Of a DNA stretch of 34,216 nucleotides, positions 1 to 8,583 are shown in pieces. The translations under genes and the position numbers were made by a program. The DNA is from Paracoccaceae bacterium (GTDB lineage: Bacteria > Pseudomonadota > Alphaproteobacteria > Rhodobacterales > Rhodobacteraceae): NCBI GenBank assembly GCA_028285485.1, contig JANQPC010000050.1:1-34216 (forward strand), written 5' to 3'. Position 1 is the first letter of the stretch, and the number at the start of each line of letters is the position of its first letter. Under the pieces are notes generated by a model that was not told the DNA's origin, searched no databases, and worked only from the letters and a program-made list of their open reading frames with translations.

Positions 1-570
1 CGCGGCCGCATGGCCCGGCATCTGGCAGCGGGCGCGCCGCTTCCCGCCGATCCCGCCGGGAACCAAAGGCCGCTCCCCGCCGCCGCCCCGCCGCCGCAGC
101 CTGGCCCCTTTGGCAATGGCCTTCTCATCGGCGCGGCCTTCGGCCAGCTCGCGCCGGACGATCTGCGCCGGCTCGCCTCTCCGGGGGCAGCCGCCCTGCG
201 GATCACCCCCTGGCGCATGATCTTCCTTCCCGGCCTTTCCGATCCCGCGCCTTTTGAAGGGTTTGGCGCGCTTTCTACCGATCCCGCCGACCCGCTTCTG
301 CGCATCCATGCCTGCACCGGCGCCCCCGGCTGCCCGCAGGCCAGCGTTGAAACCCGCGCCCTGGCCCGTTCGCTCGCGCCCCGCCTGCCCCTGGGAGCCA
401 CACTCCATGTCTCCGGTTGCGCCAAGGGCTGCGCCTACCCCCGCTCGTCAGACCTCACGCTTGTGGGGCGCGAGGGTGGCTTCGATCTTGTCAGCAATGG
501 CGCGCCGTGGGATGACGCGATCCGCCGCGGGATCAGCCCGCGGCAGGTGGCGGATCTCATCAACGGCTGA
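1..570 (+). CDS. cobG: Precorrin-3B synthase, C-terminal part (left-truncated by the window)
   Basis: The frame is open from base 1 to a TGA at 568-570, so only about the last 189 residues are present; the start lies off the window. CobG is the oxygen-dependent, sirohaem-like iron-sulfur monooxygenase that makes precorrin-3B in the aerobic B12 route. The C-terminal nitrite/sulfite-reductase-like half is recognisable by the paired cysteine motifs CTGAPGC and GCAKGC (Cys-x5-Cys and Cys-x3-Cys), which bind the 4Fe-4S cluster and sirohaem in this superfamily. The full protein is usually around 400 residues or more. It ends 3 bases before cobH, so it is the upstream member of the operon visible here. 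A plain sulfite reductase is possible from the motifs alone, but the cob neighbours settle the call. Confidence 0.9.
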   Translation, partial: RGRMARHLAAGAPLPADPAGNQRPLPAAAPPPQPGPFGNGLLIGAAFGQLAPDDLRRLASPGAAALRITPWRMIFLPGLSDPAPFEGFGALSTDPADPLLRIHACTGAPGCPQASVETRALARSLAPRLPLGATLHVSGCAKGCAYPRSSDLTLVGREGGFDLVSNGAPWDDAIRRGISPRQVADLING

Positions 571-573
571 CCC

Positions 574-1203
574 ATGCCCTACAGCTACGAAACAGATGGC
601 GCGGCGATCTATGCCGAAAGCTTTGCCACGATCCGCGCCGAGGCGGATCTGGCGCGCTTCGCACCGGAGGAAGAACAGGTCGCCGTGCGGATGATCCACG
701 CCGCCGGGCTCGTGGGGCTTGAGGCGGATGCGCGGTTCTCGCCCGGGATGGTTTCAACCGCCCGTGCCGCGCTTGAGGCAGGCGCGCCGATTTTTTGCGA
801 TGCGCGCATGGTCAGCGAAGGCATCACGCGCAAACGCCTGCCCGCCGACAATCCGGTGATCTGCACGCTGCAGGATTCCAAAGTGCCGGGCCTTGCGGCA
901 AAGCTCGGCACCACGCGATCTGCCGCGGCGTTGGAGCTTTGGCGCCCTAGGCTGGCGGGCAGCCTCGTGGCCATCGGCAACGCGCCCACAGCGCTCTTCC
1001 ACCTGCTTGAGATGCTCGAAGACCCTTCCTGCCCGCGCCCTGCCGCGATCATCGGCTGCCCGGTGGGCTTTGTGGGAGCTGCAGAATCGAAGGCCGCGCT
1101 TTGGGAGGCGCAGCCTGCGCCAAGCCTCATCGTCGAAGGCCGCCTGGGCGGCAGCGCGATCACCGTGGCCGCCGTCAATGCGATTGCGAGCCGCGCGGAA
1201 TGA
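574..1203 (+). CDS. cobH: Precorrin-8X methylmutase
   Basis: This 209-residue protein matches the length of CobH/CbiC. It moves the methyl group from C-11 to C-12 of precorrin-8X, giving hydrogenobyrinic acid. The family's central signature is visible: the histidine in MIHAAG at residue 42, corresponding to the catalytic His known near position 43 in characterised CobH, and the stretch around residues 75-95 containing CDARMVSEGI. The ATG at 574 follows the cobG stop by 3 bases, and the gene ends in TGA at 1201-1203, which overlaps the ATG of cobI. Nothing looks damaged. Confidence 0.95.
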   Translation: MPYSYETDGAAIYAESFATIRAEADLARFAPEEEQVAVRMIHAAGLVGLEADARFSPGMVSTARAALEAGAPIFCDARMVSEGITRKRLPADNPVICTLQDSKVPGLAAKLGTTRSAAALELWRPRLAGSLVAIGNAPTALFHLLEMLEDPSCPRPAAIIGCPVGFVGAAESKAALWEAQPAPSLIVEGRLGGSAITVAAVNAIASRAE

Positions 1204-1934
1204 GCGCGGGTGCGGGCACGATCTGGGGCGTTGGCCTCGGCCCGGGCGATCCCGATCTGATGAGCGTGCGGGCCGATCGGCTGGTGCGCGGCGCCCGCCA
1301 TGTGGCCTTCTTCCGCAAAGCCGGGCGGCCCGGGAGGGCGCGCACCATCGTTGCGGGCTTGCTCTCGCCCGAGGCGCGCGACATCGCCATGGAATACCCG
1401 GTTACCACCGAGATCCCCCTCGATGATCCGCGCTATTCCGAATGCCTCTCGGCCTTCTATGCCGATGTATCCGCGCGCCTGCGCGATCTGGCGCGCGCCG
1501 GGGAAGATGTGATCGTGCTCTGCGAAGGGGATCCGTTCTTCTACGGCTCCTTCATGCATCTCTACACGCGGCTCAAAGACGATGTGCCGGTGCGCGTTGT
1601 GCCCGCCATCACCGGCATGTCCGCGGCGTGGACGGCCACGGGCGTTCCGGTCACCTGGGGCGATGATGTGCTCACGGTGCTTCTGGGAACGATGCCGGAG
1701 GCGGAGCTTGCCCGCCGTATGGGCGACAGCGATGCCATCGTGGTGATGAAGGTGGGCCGCAACCTCGGAAAGGTGCGCCGCGCCCTGGATACCGCGGGCA
1801 AGCTTGATCGCGCCTGGCTTGTGGAATGCGCCAGCATGGCCGAGGAGCGCGCCCTGCCGCTTACAGAGGCGGGGGAGAGCGCCGCGCCCTATTTCTCCAT
1901 CGTGATCGTTCACGGCCAGGGGCGGCGGCCTTGA
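1200..1934 (+). CDS. cobI: Precorrin-2 C(20)-methyltransferase
   Basis: A 244-residue SAM-dependent tetrapyrrole methyltransferase that methylates precorrin-2 at C-20. The N-terminal GVGLGPGDPDLMSVRA loop and the EGDPFFYGSF segment (residues about 106-115) are typical of CobI/CbiL. The frame stays open further upstream, but the ATG at 1200 overlaps the cobH stop (ATGA) and puts the family's N-terminal glycine-rich loop at residues 10-16, so this start is chosen. Its own stop TGA at 1932-1934 overlaps the TTG of cobJ. CobL and CobM belong to the same superfamily; position between cobH and cobJ and the EGDPFFYGS signature favour CobI. Confidence 0.93.
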   Translation: MSAGAGTIWGVGLGPGDPDLMSVRADRLVRGARHVAFFRKAGRPGRARTIVAGLLSPEARDIAMEYPVTTEIPLDDPRYSECLSAFYADVSARLRDLARAGEDVIVLCEGDPFFYGSFMHLYTRLKDDVPVRVVPAITGMSAAWTATGVPVTWGDDVLTVLLGTMPEAELARRMGDSDAIVVMKVGRNLGKVRRALDTAGKLDRAWLVECASMAEERALPLTEAGESAAPYFSIVIVHGQGRRP

Positions 1935-2683
1935 GCGGTTGGCTCGCCATCGCGGGGCTTGGCCCGGGCAGCGATGCGCTTGTCACGCCCGAGGTGACCG
2001 CGGCGCTGAACGCGGCCACCGATGTGGTGGGTTACATCCCCTATGTGCGCCGGGTGCCGGAGCGCGCTGGGCTTACCCGGCATGAGACCGACAATCGCGA
2101 AGAGCTGGAGCGCGCGCGCCATGCGCTGGAGATGGCGCTCTCCGGGCGCCGTGTGGTGATCGTCAGCTCCGGCGATCCCGGCGTGTTCGCGATGGCAGCT
2201 GCGGTGTTCGAGGCGGTCGAGGCCGGGCCGGAAGCCTGGCGCAGGCTCGATATCCGCGTGCTGCCGGGTATCACCGCGATGCTCGCGGCTTCCGCCCGCA
2301 TCGGGGCGCCGCTCGGCCATGATTTCTGCGCGATCAATCTTAGCGATAACCTCAAGCCCTGGGCACTGATCGAACGGCGCCTGCGCCTGGCGGTGGAGGC
2401 TGATTTTGCCATCGCGCTCTACAACCCGCGTTCGAAAAGCCGGCCCGAGGGTTTTGGCCGCGCGCTCGAACTTCTCCGCGAGGCATGTGATCCAGGCCGC
2501 GTGCTGATCTTCGCCCGCGCCGTCTCAACGCCCGAGGAGGCGCTGCGCGCTGTCCGCCTGGCGGAGGCCACGCCGGATATGGCCGATATGCGCACCGTCG
2601 TGCTGATCGGTTCTTCGGCGACGCGGATCATTCCGCGCGACGGCGCACCTTTCGTCTATACCCCGAGGGCGGTGCCGGAATGA
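1931..2683 (+). CDS. cobJ: Precorrin-3B C(17)-methyltransferase
   Basis: A 250-residue methyltransferase that contracts the ring while methylating C-17 of precorrin-3B. The N-terminus LSGWLAIAGLGPGSDALVTP, the YIPYV segment and the IVSSGDPGVFAMAAAV stretch are characteristic of CobJ/CbiH. The most likely start is TTG at 1931, because it overlaps the cobI stop as TTGA and places the GLGPG loop near residue 9; an ATG-initiated frame would start at 1826, deep inside cobI and with an unrelated low-complexity leader. The 3' end overlaps the 3' end of the oppositely transcribed cobK by 28 bases. Start codon confidence is moderate, family confidence high. Confidence 0.92.
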   Translation: MSGWLAIAGLGPGSDALVTPEVTAALNAATDVVGYIPYVRRVPERAGLTRHETDNREELERARHALEMALSGRRVVIVSSGDPGVFAMAAAVFEAVEAGPEAWRRLDIRVLPGITAMLAASARIGAPLGHDFCAINLSDNLKPWALIERRLRLAVEADFAIALYNPRSKSRPEGFGRALELLREACDPGRVLIFARAVSTPEEALRAVRLAEATPDMADMRTVVLIGSSATRIIPRDGAPFVYTPRAVPE

Positions 2684-3411
2684 GCGATCCAGTCGAACAC
2701 CGCCGCGATTTCGTGCACCTCAAGGCGCTCCGGCGGGGCGGGGCGATCGATCATCAACACGGGCAGGCCAAGCGCCCGGGCCGCCGCGATCTTTGCATAG
2801 GCCCCGGTTCCGCCGGAGTTTTTCGAAACCACCAGCTCGATCCCATGCTGCCGCATCAGCGCGCGGTCGCTCTCGGCATCGAAGGGCCCGCGATCCACGA
2901 TCACCTGCGTGTCGGGCAAGGGCAGGGGGCCATTGGGCGGATCGACCAGGCGCAGAAGGTATCGGTGCTGCGGGTTGGGTGCGAAGGCGGCAAGCTGCAG
3001 GCGCCCCACCGCCAGCATCACATGCGCCCGCGGGCGATCAAGCGCGGCGACGGCGCCCGCAATGTCGGCCACATGGGCCCACCTGTCTCCGTCCACAGCC
3101 TGCCATGCGGGCCGGGTCAGCGCGATGAGCGGTACGCCCGCCGCGGCGCAGGCCGCCACCGCATTGCGGCTCATCTGAACGGCAAAAGGATGCGTCGCGT
3201 CGATCACATGGGTTATGCGCCGCTCCCGCACGTATTGCGCAAGCCCCTCGGCCCCGCCGAACCCGCCCACACGCTGCGGCAAAGGCTGGCGCAGCGGGCG
3301 CGCCACCCGGCCCGCGAAGGAAACCTCGCCTGCCATCCCGCGCTCGGCCACGGCGCGCGCAAATGCGGTTGCCTCGGTCGTGCCGGCAAGGATCAAAAGG
3401 CTGGGCGCCAT
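2656..3411 (-). CDS. cobK: Precorrin-6A reductase
   Basis: A 251-residue NADPH-dependent reductase converting precorrin-6A to precorrin-6B. Diagnostic features are the N-terminal LILAGTTEATAFAR nucleotide-binding segment, the VIDATHPFAVQMSRNA motif around residue 80-95, and the C-terminal SKNSGGTGAYAKIAAA segment. It is the only gene of the cob run on the minus strand. The chosen ATG (3409-3411 read in reverse) lies in the same CCATGG that contains the cobL ATG, so the two genes diverge with overlapping start codons and no room for separate promoters between them. The 3' end runs 28 bases into cobJ. Promoter elements for cobK, if it has its own, must lie inside cobL. Confidence 0.94.
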   Translation of the reverse strand: MAPSLLILAGTTEATAFARAVAERGMAGEVSFAGRVARPLRQPLPQRVGGFGGAEGLAQYVRERRITHVIDATHPFAVQMSRNAVAACAAAGVPLIALTRPAWQAVDGDRWAHVADIAGAVAALDRPRAHVMLAVGRLQLAAFAPNPQHRYLLRLVDPPNGPLPLPDTQVIVDRGPFDAESDRALMRQHGIELVVSKNSGGTGAYAKIAAARALGLPVLMIDRPAPPERLEVHEIAAVFDWIAHSGTALGV

Positions 3412-4621
3412 GGCTGAGGCTCCGCTGGATAAGGCCTGGCTCACCATCGTGGGCCTTGGCGAAGATGGCCCGGAGGGGCTCCCCCCTGCAAGCCGCCGCG
3501 CGCTTGAAGATGCGGAAGTGGTGATGGGCCCGCCCCGGCATCTCGCGCTTCTGCCTGCGCTCGCGGCCGAGATCCGCGAATGGCCGGTGCCGTTCGCCGA
3601 TGGGTTGCCGGTTCTGGAAAGCCTGCGCGGGCGAATGGTGGCCGTTCTGGCCTCGGGCGATCCGTTCTGGTTCGGGGCAGGCGCGGTGATCGCACGCCGG
3701 TTTGAGCCCGGCGAATGGGTGGCAATGCCCGGGCCATCAACCTTCGCATTGGCCGCGGCCCGGATGGGCTGGCCGATCGAAGACGTGGGGTGCCTTGGCC
3801 TTCACGCCGCGCCGTTGGCCCGGCTGCGCCCGCATCTTTCCCCCGGTCGCCGCGCGATCGTGCTGTTGCGAGACGGGCCTTCGGTCGCGGCGCTCGCGGA
3901 GTATCTGGGCGCACAAGGCTTCGGCGCAAGCCGCATCACGGTGCTCGAGGCCCTCGGCGGCCCGCGAGAGCGGATCACTAGAGCCGTGGCCGAGCGCCTG
4001 CCCGATACCGCCTTCCAGCATCCCCTTGCCGTGGCGGTTAAGGTGGCGGGCTCTGGCACCGCACTCCCCTCCGCCAGCGGGATCGCCGACAGTTTCTTTG
4101 AAAGTGATGGCCAGATCACCAAACGCCCCGTCCGCGCGCTGGCCCTTTCTGCGCTGGCCCCCTGCCCGGGCGAGCGGCTCTGGGATATTGGCGGCGGCTC
4201 GGGCTCCATCGCCATCGAATGGCTTCTGGCGCATCCCGCAAACAAGGCCGTCAGCATCGAGGCGCGGGGCGACCGCGCGGCGCGCATCCGCGCCAATGCC
4301 GGGCGACTGGGGGTTGATCGCCTCAGGGTGGTGGAAGGCACCGCGCCCGCGGTGCTTGAGGGCCTTGAGCCGCCCGATGCCATCTTCATTGGCGGCGGTC
4401 TCTCGGAGGCAATGCTGACAGACTTCGCCGCCCGCGTGCCCCCGGGAACCCGGCTTGTTGCCCACGCCGTCACTCTTGAATCGGAGGCGCTGCTGCAATC
4501 CTGGTCCGCCAGGATCGGGGGCGATCTTCTCCGGATCGCGCTATCCGAGGCGGCGCCGCTCGGCCCGAAGCGCGGCTGGAAGGCCGCCTATCCCGTGGTT
4601 CAGTGGCGGGCGGTGCTGTGA
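3410..4621 (+). CDS. cobL: Precorrin-6Y C(5,15)-methyltransferase (decarboxylating)
   Basis: A 403-residue two-domain enzyme. The N-terminal half (about 1-200, beginning WLTIVGLGEDG and carrying LASGDPFWFGAG) is the CbiE-type C-5 methyltransferase. The C-terminal half (about 215-403) is the CbiT-type C-15 methyltransferase/decarboxylase with the Rossmann SAM loop WDIGGGSGSIAIEW near residue 256 and the FIGGG motif. Fusion of both halves is the usual aerobic-pathway arrangement. The frame continues upstream, but ATG 3410 is chosen because it gives the canonical N-terminus; it interlocks with the cobK start on the other strand. The TGA at 4619-4621 overlaps the cobE GTG. Confidence 0.95.
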   Translation: MAEAPLDKAWLTIVGLGEDGPEGLPPASRRALEDAEVVMGPPRHLALLPALAAEIREWPVPFADGLPVLESLRGRMVAVLASGDPFWFGAGAVIARRFEPGEWVAMPGPSTFALAAARMGWPIEDVGCLGLHAAPLARLRPHLSPGRRAIVLLRDGPSVAALAEYLGAQGFGASRITVLEALGGPRERITRAVAERLPDTAFQHPLAVAVKVAGSGTALPSASGIADSFFESDGQITKRPVRALALSALAPCPGERLWDIGGGSGSIAIEWLLAHPANKAVSIEARGDRAARIRANAGRLGVDRLRVVEGTAPAVLEGLEPPDAIFIGGGLSEAMLTDFAARVPPGTRLVAHAVTLESEALLQSWSARIGGDLLRIALSEAAPLGPKRGWKAAYPVVQWRAVL

Positions 4622-4986
4622 TCGTGGCGGGGTTCGGGTTTCGGGCAGGCGCAACGCCTGAAAGCCTGGCCGACGCTCTGGATGAGGCGGGCGGCAGCGC
4701 CATCGCCGCTGCGCTTGCCACCGCCGCCGATAAGGCCCGCGCGGCGCCTTTCACCCGTTTTGCCCAGGCGCGGGGCCTCCCGATCCACCCGATTGACCCC
4801 GCCGCACTGGCGGGGCAGGAAACCGCAACGCATTCGGCCCCGTCGCAGGCCGCGCGCGGCACCGGAAGCCTGTCCGAAGCGGCGGCGCTGGCGGCGGCGG
4901 GGCCGGGCGCCCGGCTGATCGCACCGCGCGCCGTCTCGCGTGACGGTATGGCCACCTGCGCGCTGGCCGAGGGGATGGAAAGATGA
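4618..4986 (+). CDS. cobE: Cobalamin biosynthesis protein CobE (CbiG C-terminal domain family)
   Basis: A 122-residue protein resembling CobE, the homologue of the C-terminal domain of CbiG. Recognisable parts are the N-terminal [11 protein letters not shown] strand-loop, the central [13 protein letters not shown] segment and the [12 protein letters not shown] stretch. Its exact step in the aerobic pathway is not firmly established; a role in substrate handling around the precorrin stage is generally assumed. The start is taken as GTG 4618 because it overlaps the cobL stop (GTGA); an in-frame GTG at 4603 would add 5 residues inside cobL. Its stop overlaps the cobM ATG. Confidence 0.85.
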   Translation: MIVAGFGFRAGATPESLADALDEAGGSAIAAALATAADKARAAPFTRFAQARGLPIHPIDPAALAGQETATHSAPSQAARGTGSLSEAAALAAAGPGARLIAPRAVSRDGMATCALAEGMER

Positions 4987-5777
4987 GTGTGCATTTCATC
5001 GGCGCCGGGCCGGGCGCGCCCGATCTTCTTACCCTGCGGGGCCGCGATCTGATCGCGCGTTGCCCCGTCTGCCTCTATGCCGGATCGCTCGTGCCGCAAG
5101 CCGTACTTACCCATTGCCCGCCGAGCGCGCGGATCGTGAATACCGCGCCGCTCGATCTGGAGGCGATCATGGCCGAGATTACCGCCGCGCACACGGCGGG
5201 GCAGGATGTGGCGCGGCTTCATTCCGGCGATCTCTCCGTCTGGTCGGCCATGGGCGAACAGGTGCGCCGGCTTGAGGCGCTGGGCATCCCCTACACCGTT
5301 ACCCCCGGGGTGCCCGCCTTCGCGGCCGCCGCCGCGGCGCTTGGCACCGAACTCACCCTGCCGGGGGTGGCGCAATCTGTGGTGCTTACCCGCACGCCGG
5401 GCCGGGCCTCTTCGATGCCCCGGGGCGAAACGCTTGCGGCCTTCGGCACCACCGGCGCCACCCTTGCGATCCATCTCTCGATCCAGAACCTCGCGCGCGT
5501 GACCGCCGATCTGATCCCGCATTACGGCGGCGATTGCCCGGTTGCGATCGTCTGGCGCGCAAGCTGGCCCGATGAGCGGATCGTGCGCGCAACGCTTGCA
5601 ACCATAGAGGCCGCGCTCCCTGATGGGATCGAACGCACGGCGCTAATCGTTGTGGGCCCCGCGCTCGGGGCGGCGGAGTTTGACGAAAGTCGCCTCTACG
5701 CCCCCGATTACGATCGCCGCTACCGCCCGCAAACCGCCGATAGCCCGTGGGCAGACTGGAGCGATGGGGATGATTGA
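4983..5777 (+). CDS. cobM: Precorrin-4 C(11)-methyltransferase
   Basis: A 264-residue SAM-dependent methyltransferase that adds the C-11 methyl to precorrin-4. Typical CobM/CbiF features are the N-terminus [18 protein letters not shown], the [14 protein letters not shown] segment, [15 protein letters not shown], and the long arm [15 protein letters not shown]. The ATG at 4983 overlaps the cobE stop (ATGA). The end overlaps the start of cobB by 8 bases. Length and motif order are complete, with no sign of damage. Confidence 0.95.
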   Translation: MSVHFIGAGPGAPDLLTLRGRDLIARCPVCLYAGSLVPQAVLTHCPPSARIVNTAPLDLEAIMAEITAAHTAGQDVARLHSGDLSVWSAMGEQVRRLEALGIPYTVTPGVPAFAAAAAALGTELTLPGVAQSVVLTRTPGRASSMPRGETLAAFGTTGATLAIHLSIQNLARVTADLIPHYGGDCPVAIVWRASWPDERIVRATLATIEAALPDGIERTALIVVGPALGAAEFDESRLYAPDYDRRYRPQTADSPWADWSDGDD

Positions 5778-7092
5778 TCGGGCATTTCCCCCGGGCCTTC
5801 TGGTCTCCGCCCCCGCCTCCGGTACGGGGAAAACAACCGTGATGCTCGGTCTTCTCCGGGCGCTGGCCGATGACGGGCTTGCGGTGCAGCCCTTTAAATC
5901 CGGCCCGGATTACATCGATCCCGCCTTTCACCGGGCGGCAACCGGGCGCGCTTCCTTCAACCTCGATACCTGGGCGATGGGCGGGGGTCTTTTTGCCGCC
6001 ATCGCCAGTGAGGCCGCGGGCGCCGATATCTGCGTCGCCGAAGGCTCCATGGGCCTTTATGACGGCGTTGCCACGCGCGGGCGGGCGGGTTTTGGCTCCA
6101 GCGCAGAAACGGCGCGTGCCATGGGCTGGCCGGTGCTTCTGGTGCTCGATGTGGGCGGGCAGGCGCAATCGGCCGCCGCCACCGCCCTGGGTTTTGCCCG
6201 CTATGCCCCGGATCTGCCCTTTGCCGGCGTGATCCTGAATCGGGTGGCAAGCCCCCGGCACGAACGGCTGACCCGGATGGGGATGGACCATGCGGGCCTT
6301 CCCGTTCTGGGCGCCTTGCCCCGGCGCGGCGATCTTGCGCTGCCGGAGCGGCATCTGGGCCTTGTGCAGGCCGTGGAACACCCCGATCTTGAAGCCGCCA
6401 TCGCGGGCTATGCCGCCTTTCTGCGCGAACATGTGGATTTGCAGGCCATTCGCGCGGTTGCAACGGGCGCGCGCCCCAGCGCGCCGGGTACGCTCCCCAA
6501 TCCCCCGGCCCAAAGGATCGCGCTCGCGCAGGATGCGGCCTTCTCTTTCGCCTATCCCCACCTGCTGGAGGGCTGGCGCCGCGCGGGGGCAGAAATCCTC
6601 CCCTTCTCCCCGCTCGCCGATGAACCGCCCGCGCCCGAAGCAGATCTCGTCTGGCTTCCCGGCGGGTATCCGGAACTTCATGCGGGCCCGCTTGCCGCGG
6701 CAGAGCGGTTCCGCGCCGGTCTCCGCACCCTTGCCGAAACCAAGCCGGTGCATGGCGAATGCGGGGGTTACATGGCCCTTGGCGCGGCGCTCATCGATAA
6801 GGATGGCACGCGCCATGAGATGGCCGGGCTGCTGGGGCTTGTCACTTCCTACGAGAAGCGCAAGTTCCATCTCGGCTACCGCCGGGCGGTTTTGAATGCC
6901 CCGATGCCCGGCCATCCCGCAGGCGCCGCGCTGCGGGGCCACGAGTTTCACTATTCCACCATCCTCGATGAGCCCGATGCCCCGCTGGCCGCCGTGGCCG
7001 ATGCCGATGGCAACCTCGTGCCCGAAACCGGATCGCGGCGCGGCAACGTCACCGGCACCTTCTTCCACCTCATCGCGGGCGAAGGCGCATGA
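5770..7092 (+). CDS. cobB: Hydrogenobyrinic acid a,c-diamide synthase
   Basis: A 440-residue ATP- and glutamine-dependent amidase that amidates the a and c side chains of hydrogenobyrinic acid. The N-terminal dethiobiotin-synthetase-like domain has the P-loop [13 protein letters not shown], followed by [10 protein letters not shown]. The C-terminal class I glutamine amidotransferase domain carries the nucleophile cysteine in [11 protein letters not shown] at residue 331 and the late GHEFHYST histidine motif. Two in-frame ATGs compete (5764 and 5770). The GGAG at 5758-5761 is only 2 bases from the first but 8 from the second, so 5770 is preferred. CbiA (anaerobic) is the same family; the aerobic neighbours favour CobB. 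Confidence 0.94.
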   Translation: MIDRAFPPGLLVSAPASGTGKTTVMLGLLRALADDGLAVQPFKSGPDYIDPAFHRAATGRASFNLDTWAMGGGLFAAIASEAAGADICVAEGSMGLYDGVATRGRAGFGSSAETARAMGWPVLLVLDVGGQAQSAAATALGFARYAPDLPFAGVILNRVASPRHERLTRMGMDHAGLPVLGALPRRGDLALPERHLGLVQAVEHPDLEAAIAGYAAFLREHVDLQAIRAVATGARPSAPGTLPNPPAQRIALAQDAAFSFAYPHLLEGWRRAGAEILPFSPLADEPPAPEADLVWLPGGYPELHAGPLAAAERFRAGLRTLAETKPVHGECGGYMALGAALIDKDGTRHEMAGLLGLVTSYEKRKFHLGYRRAVLNAPMPGHPAGAALRGHEFHYSTILDEPDAPLAAVADADGNLVPETGSRRGNVTGTFFHLIAGEGA

Positions 7093-7820
7093 CCGGGTTC
7101 GTAAGCTTTGTCAGCGCCGGGCCGGGCGATCCGGAGCTTCTTACGGTGAAGGCGGTGGACCGGTTGAAGCGCGCCGATGCGGTGCTCTACGATGATCTCT
7201 CCGCTGGCCCGATCCTCGCCCACGCCCGCCCGGGCGCCGATCTTGTGGGTGTGGGCAAGCGCGCCGGCCGTCCCTCCCCGCGCCAGCACCACGTAAGCCG
7301 CCTTCTGGTGGACTACGCGCAGGGCGGGGGCCGGATCGTGCGCCTGAAATCCGGCGATGCGGGCCTTTTCGGGCGGCTTGAGGAAGAGCTTGTGGCGCTG
7401 CGCGAGGCCGGGATCGCCTACGAGATCGTGCCGGGCGTGCCTTCGCCCCTCGCCGCGGCCGCCGCCGCCGGCATCCCGCTCACCCGCCGCCTTACGGCAA
7501 GGCGGGTGCAGTTTGTCACCGGGCATGACGCAGGGGGTAACCTGCCCGCCGATCTCGATCTCAACGCGCTGGCCGATCCTGCGGCCTGCACCGTGGTATT
7601 CATGGGAAAGCGCACCTTTCCGGCGCTTGCAGAGGCGCTTCTTGCGCGCGGGCTGCCGCCAGAAACACCCGCACTTATGGCCGAAGCCGTCGGCACGGCA
7701 GAGGCGTCGACCGAACGCACGACCGTCTCGGCCCTTGCAAAGCGCTTGGCTGCGGGGATCGGGGAGAAGCCCGCCGTGATACTCTTCGGGCCGTTGGCTG
7801 ACGGGGCGCCCGATGCCTGA
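7089..7820 (+). CDS. cobA: Uroporphyrinogen-III C-methyltransferase (SUMT)
   Basis: A 243-residue methyltransferase converting uroporphyrinogen III to precorrin-2, the entry step into the corrin branch. The N-terminus VSAGPGDPELLTVKAVDRLK, DAVLYDDL, VGKRAGR, RLKSGDAGLFGRLEEE and YEIVPGVPSPLAAAAAAGIP are all SUMT signatures. It has only the methyltransferase domain, with none of the oxidase/chelatase domain of CysG, which fits a dedicated cobalamin enzyme. The ATG overlaps the cobB stop (ATGA) and its 3' end overlaps cobF by 8 bases. Confidence 0.95.
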   Translation: MTGFVSFVSAGPGDPELLTVKAVDRLKRADAVLYDDLSAGPILAHARPGADLVGVGKRAGRPSPRQHHVSRLLVDYAQGGGRIVRLKSGDAGLFGRLEEELVALREAGIAYEIVPGVPSPLAAAAAAGIPLTRRLTARRVQFVTGHDAGGNLPADLDLNALADPAACTVVFMGKRTFPALAEALLARGLPPETPALMAEAVGTAEASTERTTVSALAKRLAAGIGEKPAVILFGPLADGAPDA

Positions 7821-8547
7821 GCTCTGGCTCATCGGGATCGGAACCGGCAACCCCGCGCATGTAACGCTTCAGGCCCGCGCGGCGTTGCGGGAGGCCGCGC
7901 TGGTGATGGTGCCGCGCAAGGGGCCCGACAAGGCCGATCTTGCCGAGTTGCGCCACCGGATCCTTGCCGAGAGCGGCAGCACCGCCCCAGTTGCCCCGTT
8001 TGACATGCCGGTGCGCGACGAAAGCCTGCCCTACGCGGAACGCGTCGCGCGCTGGCATGACGAGATCGCGCGCATCTGGGCCGAAACGATCGCCGCCGCA
8101 AAGCCCGAGGGGCCGATCGCGCTGATGGTCTGGGGCGATCCGGGGCTTTACGATTCCACGCTTCGCATCGCCGCGCGGCTCACCCCCGCGCCCCGCCTGC
8201 GGGTTCTGCCCGGGATCACGGCGCTGCAGGCGCTCACCGCCGCCCATGCGATCCCGTTCAACACGGTGAATGGCGCGGTCACGGTCACCACGGGGCGCCG
8301 GCTGCGCGATCTGGGCTGGCCCGACGGCGCCGACACCATCGCCGTGATGCTCGACGGCGAATGCAGTTTTCAGCACCTGCCGCCCGCGGGCGTGGAGATC
8401 TGGTGGGGCGGGTTTCTGGGGATGGCGGAAGAAGTGCTGGAGGCCGGGCCGCTCGGAGAAGCCGGCCCGCGCATCATCGCCAAACGTGCCGAAGCCCGGG
8501 CGCACCATGGCTGGATCATGGATACGTACCTTCTGCGCAAAGCCTAG
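7813..8547 (+). CDS. cobF: Precorrin-6A synthase (deacetylating)
   Basis: A 244-residue methyltransferase that methylates C-1 of precorrin-5 with loss of the two-carbon acyl unit; it is found only in the aerobic pathway. The N-terminal LWLIGIGTGNPAHVTLQA loop, the LVMVPRKG segment, and MVWGDPGLYDSTLRIA are CobF-like. The start lies inside cobA (8-base overlap) and the TAG at 8545-8547 ends the run of plus-strand cob genes. The next gene is convergent, 36 bases away, with only a weak 6-bp hairpin in between. Confidence 0.94.
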   Translation: MPELWLIGIGTGNPAHVTLQARAALREAALVMVPRKGPDKADLAELRHRILAESGSTAPVAPFDMPVRDESLPYAERVARWHDEIARIWAETIAAAKPEGPIALMVWGDPGLYDSTLRIAARLTPAPRLRVLPGITALQALTAAHAIPFNTVNGAVTVTTGRRLRDLGWPDGADTIAVMLDGECSFQHLPPAGVEIWWGGFLGMAEEVLEAGPLGEAGPRIIAKRAEARAHHGWIMDTYLLRKA

Positions 8548-8583
8548 CGGGCCACCCAGCGCGCCCGCCGCGCAGAGGCGCTG

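Noticed and set aside
609-1913. Minus-strand frame of 434 codons across cobH and cobI
   Set aside because: It is antisense to two genes with clear family motifs and its translation is low-complexity His/Arg/Gly-rich; such long shadows are common at this GC content.
5386-7068. Minus-strand frame of 560 codons across cobM and cobB
   Set aside because: Antisense to well-recognised enzymes with intact motifs; no known domain seen in the translation.
8557-8583. Hairpin between cobF and the convergent dehydrogenase gene as a shared terminator
   Set aside because: Only a 6-bp stem with a 15-base loop and no T-run on either strand.
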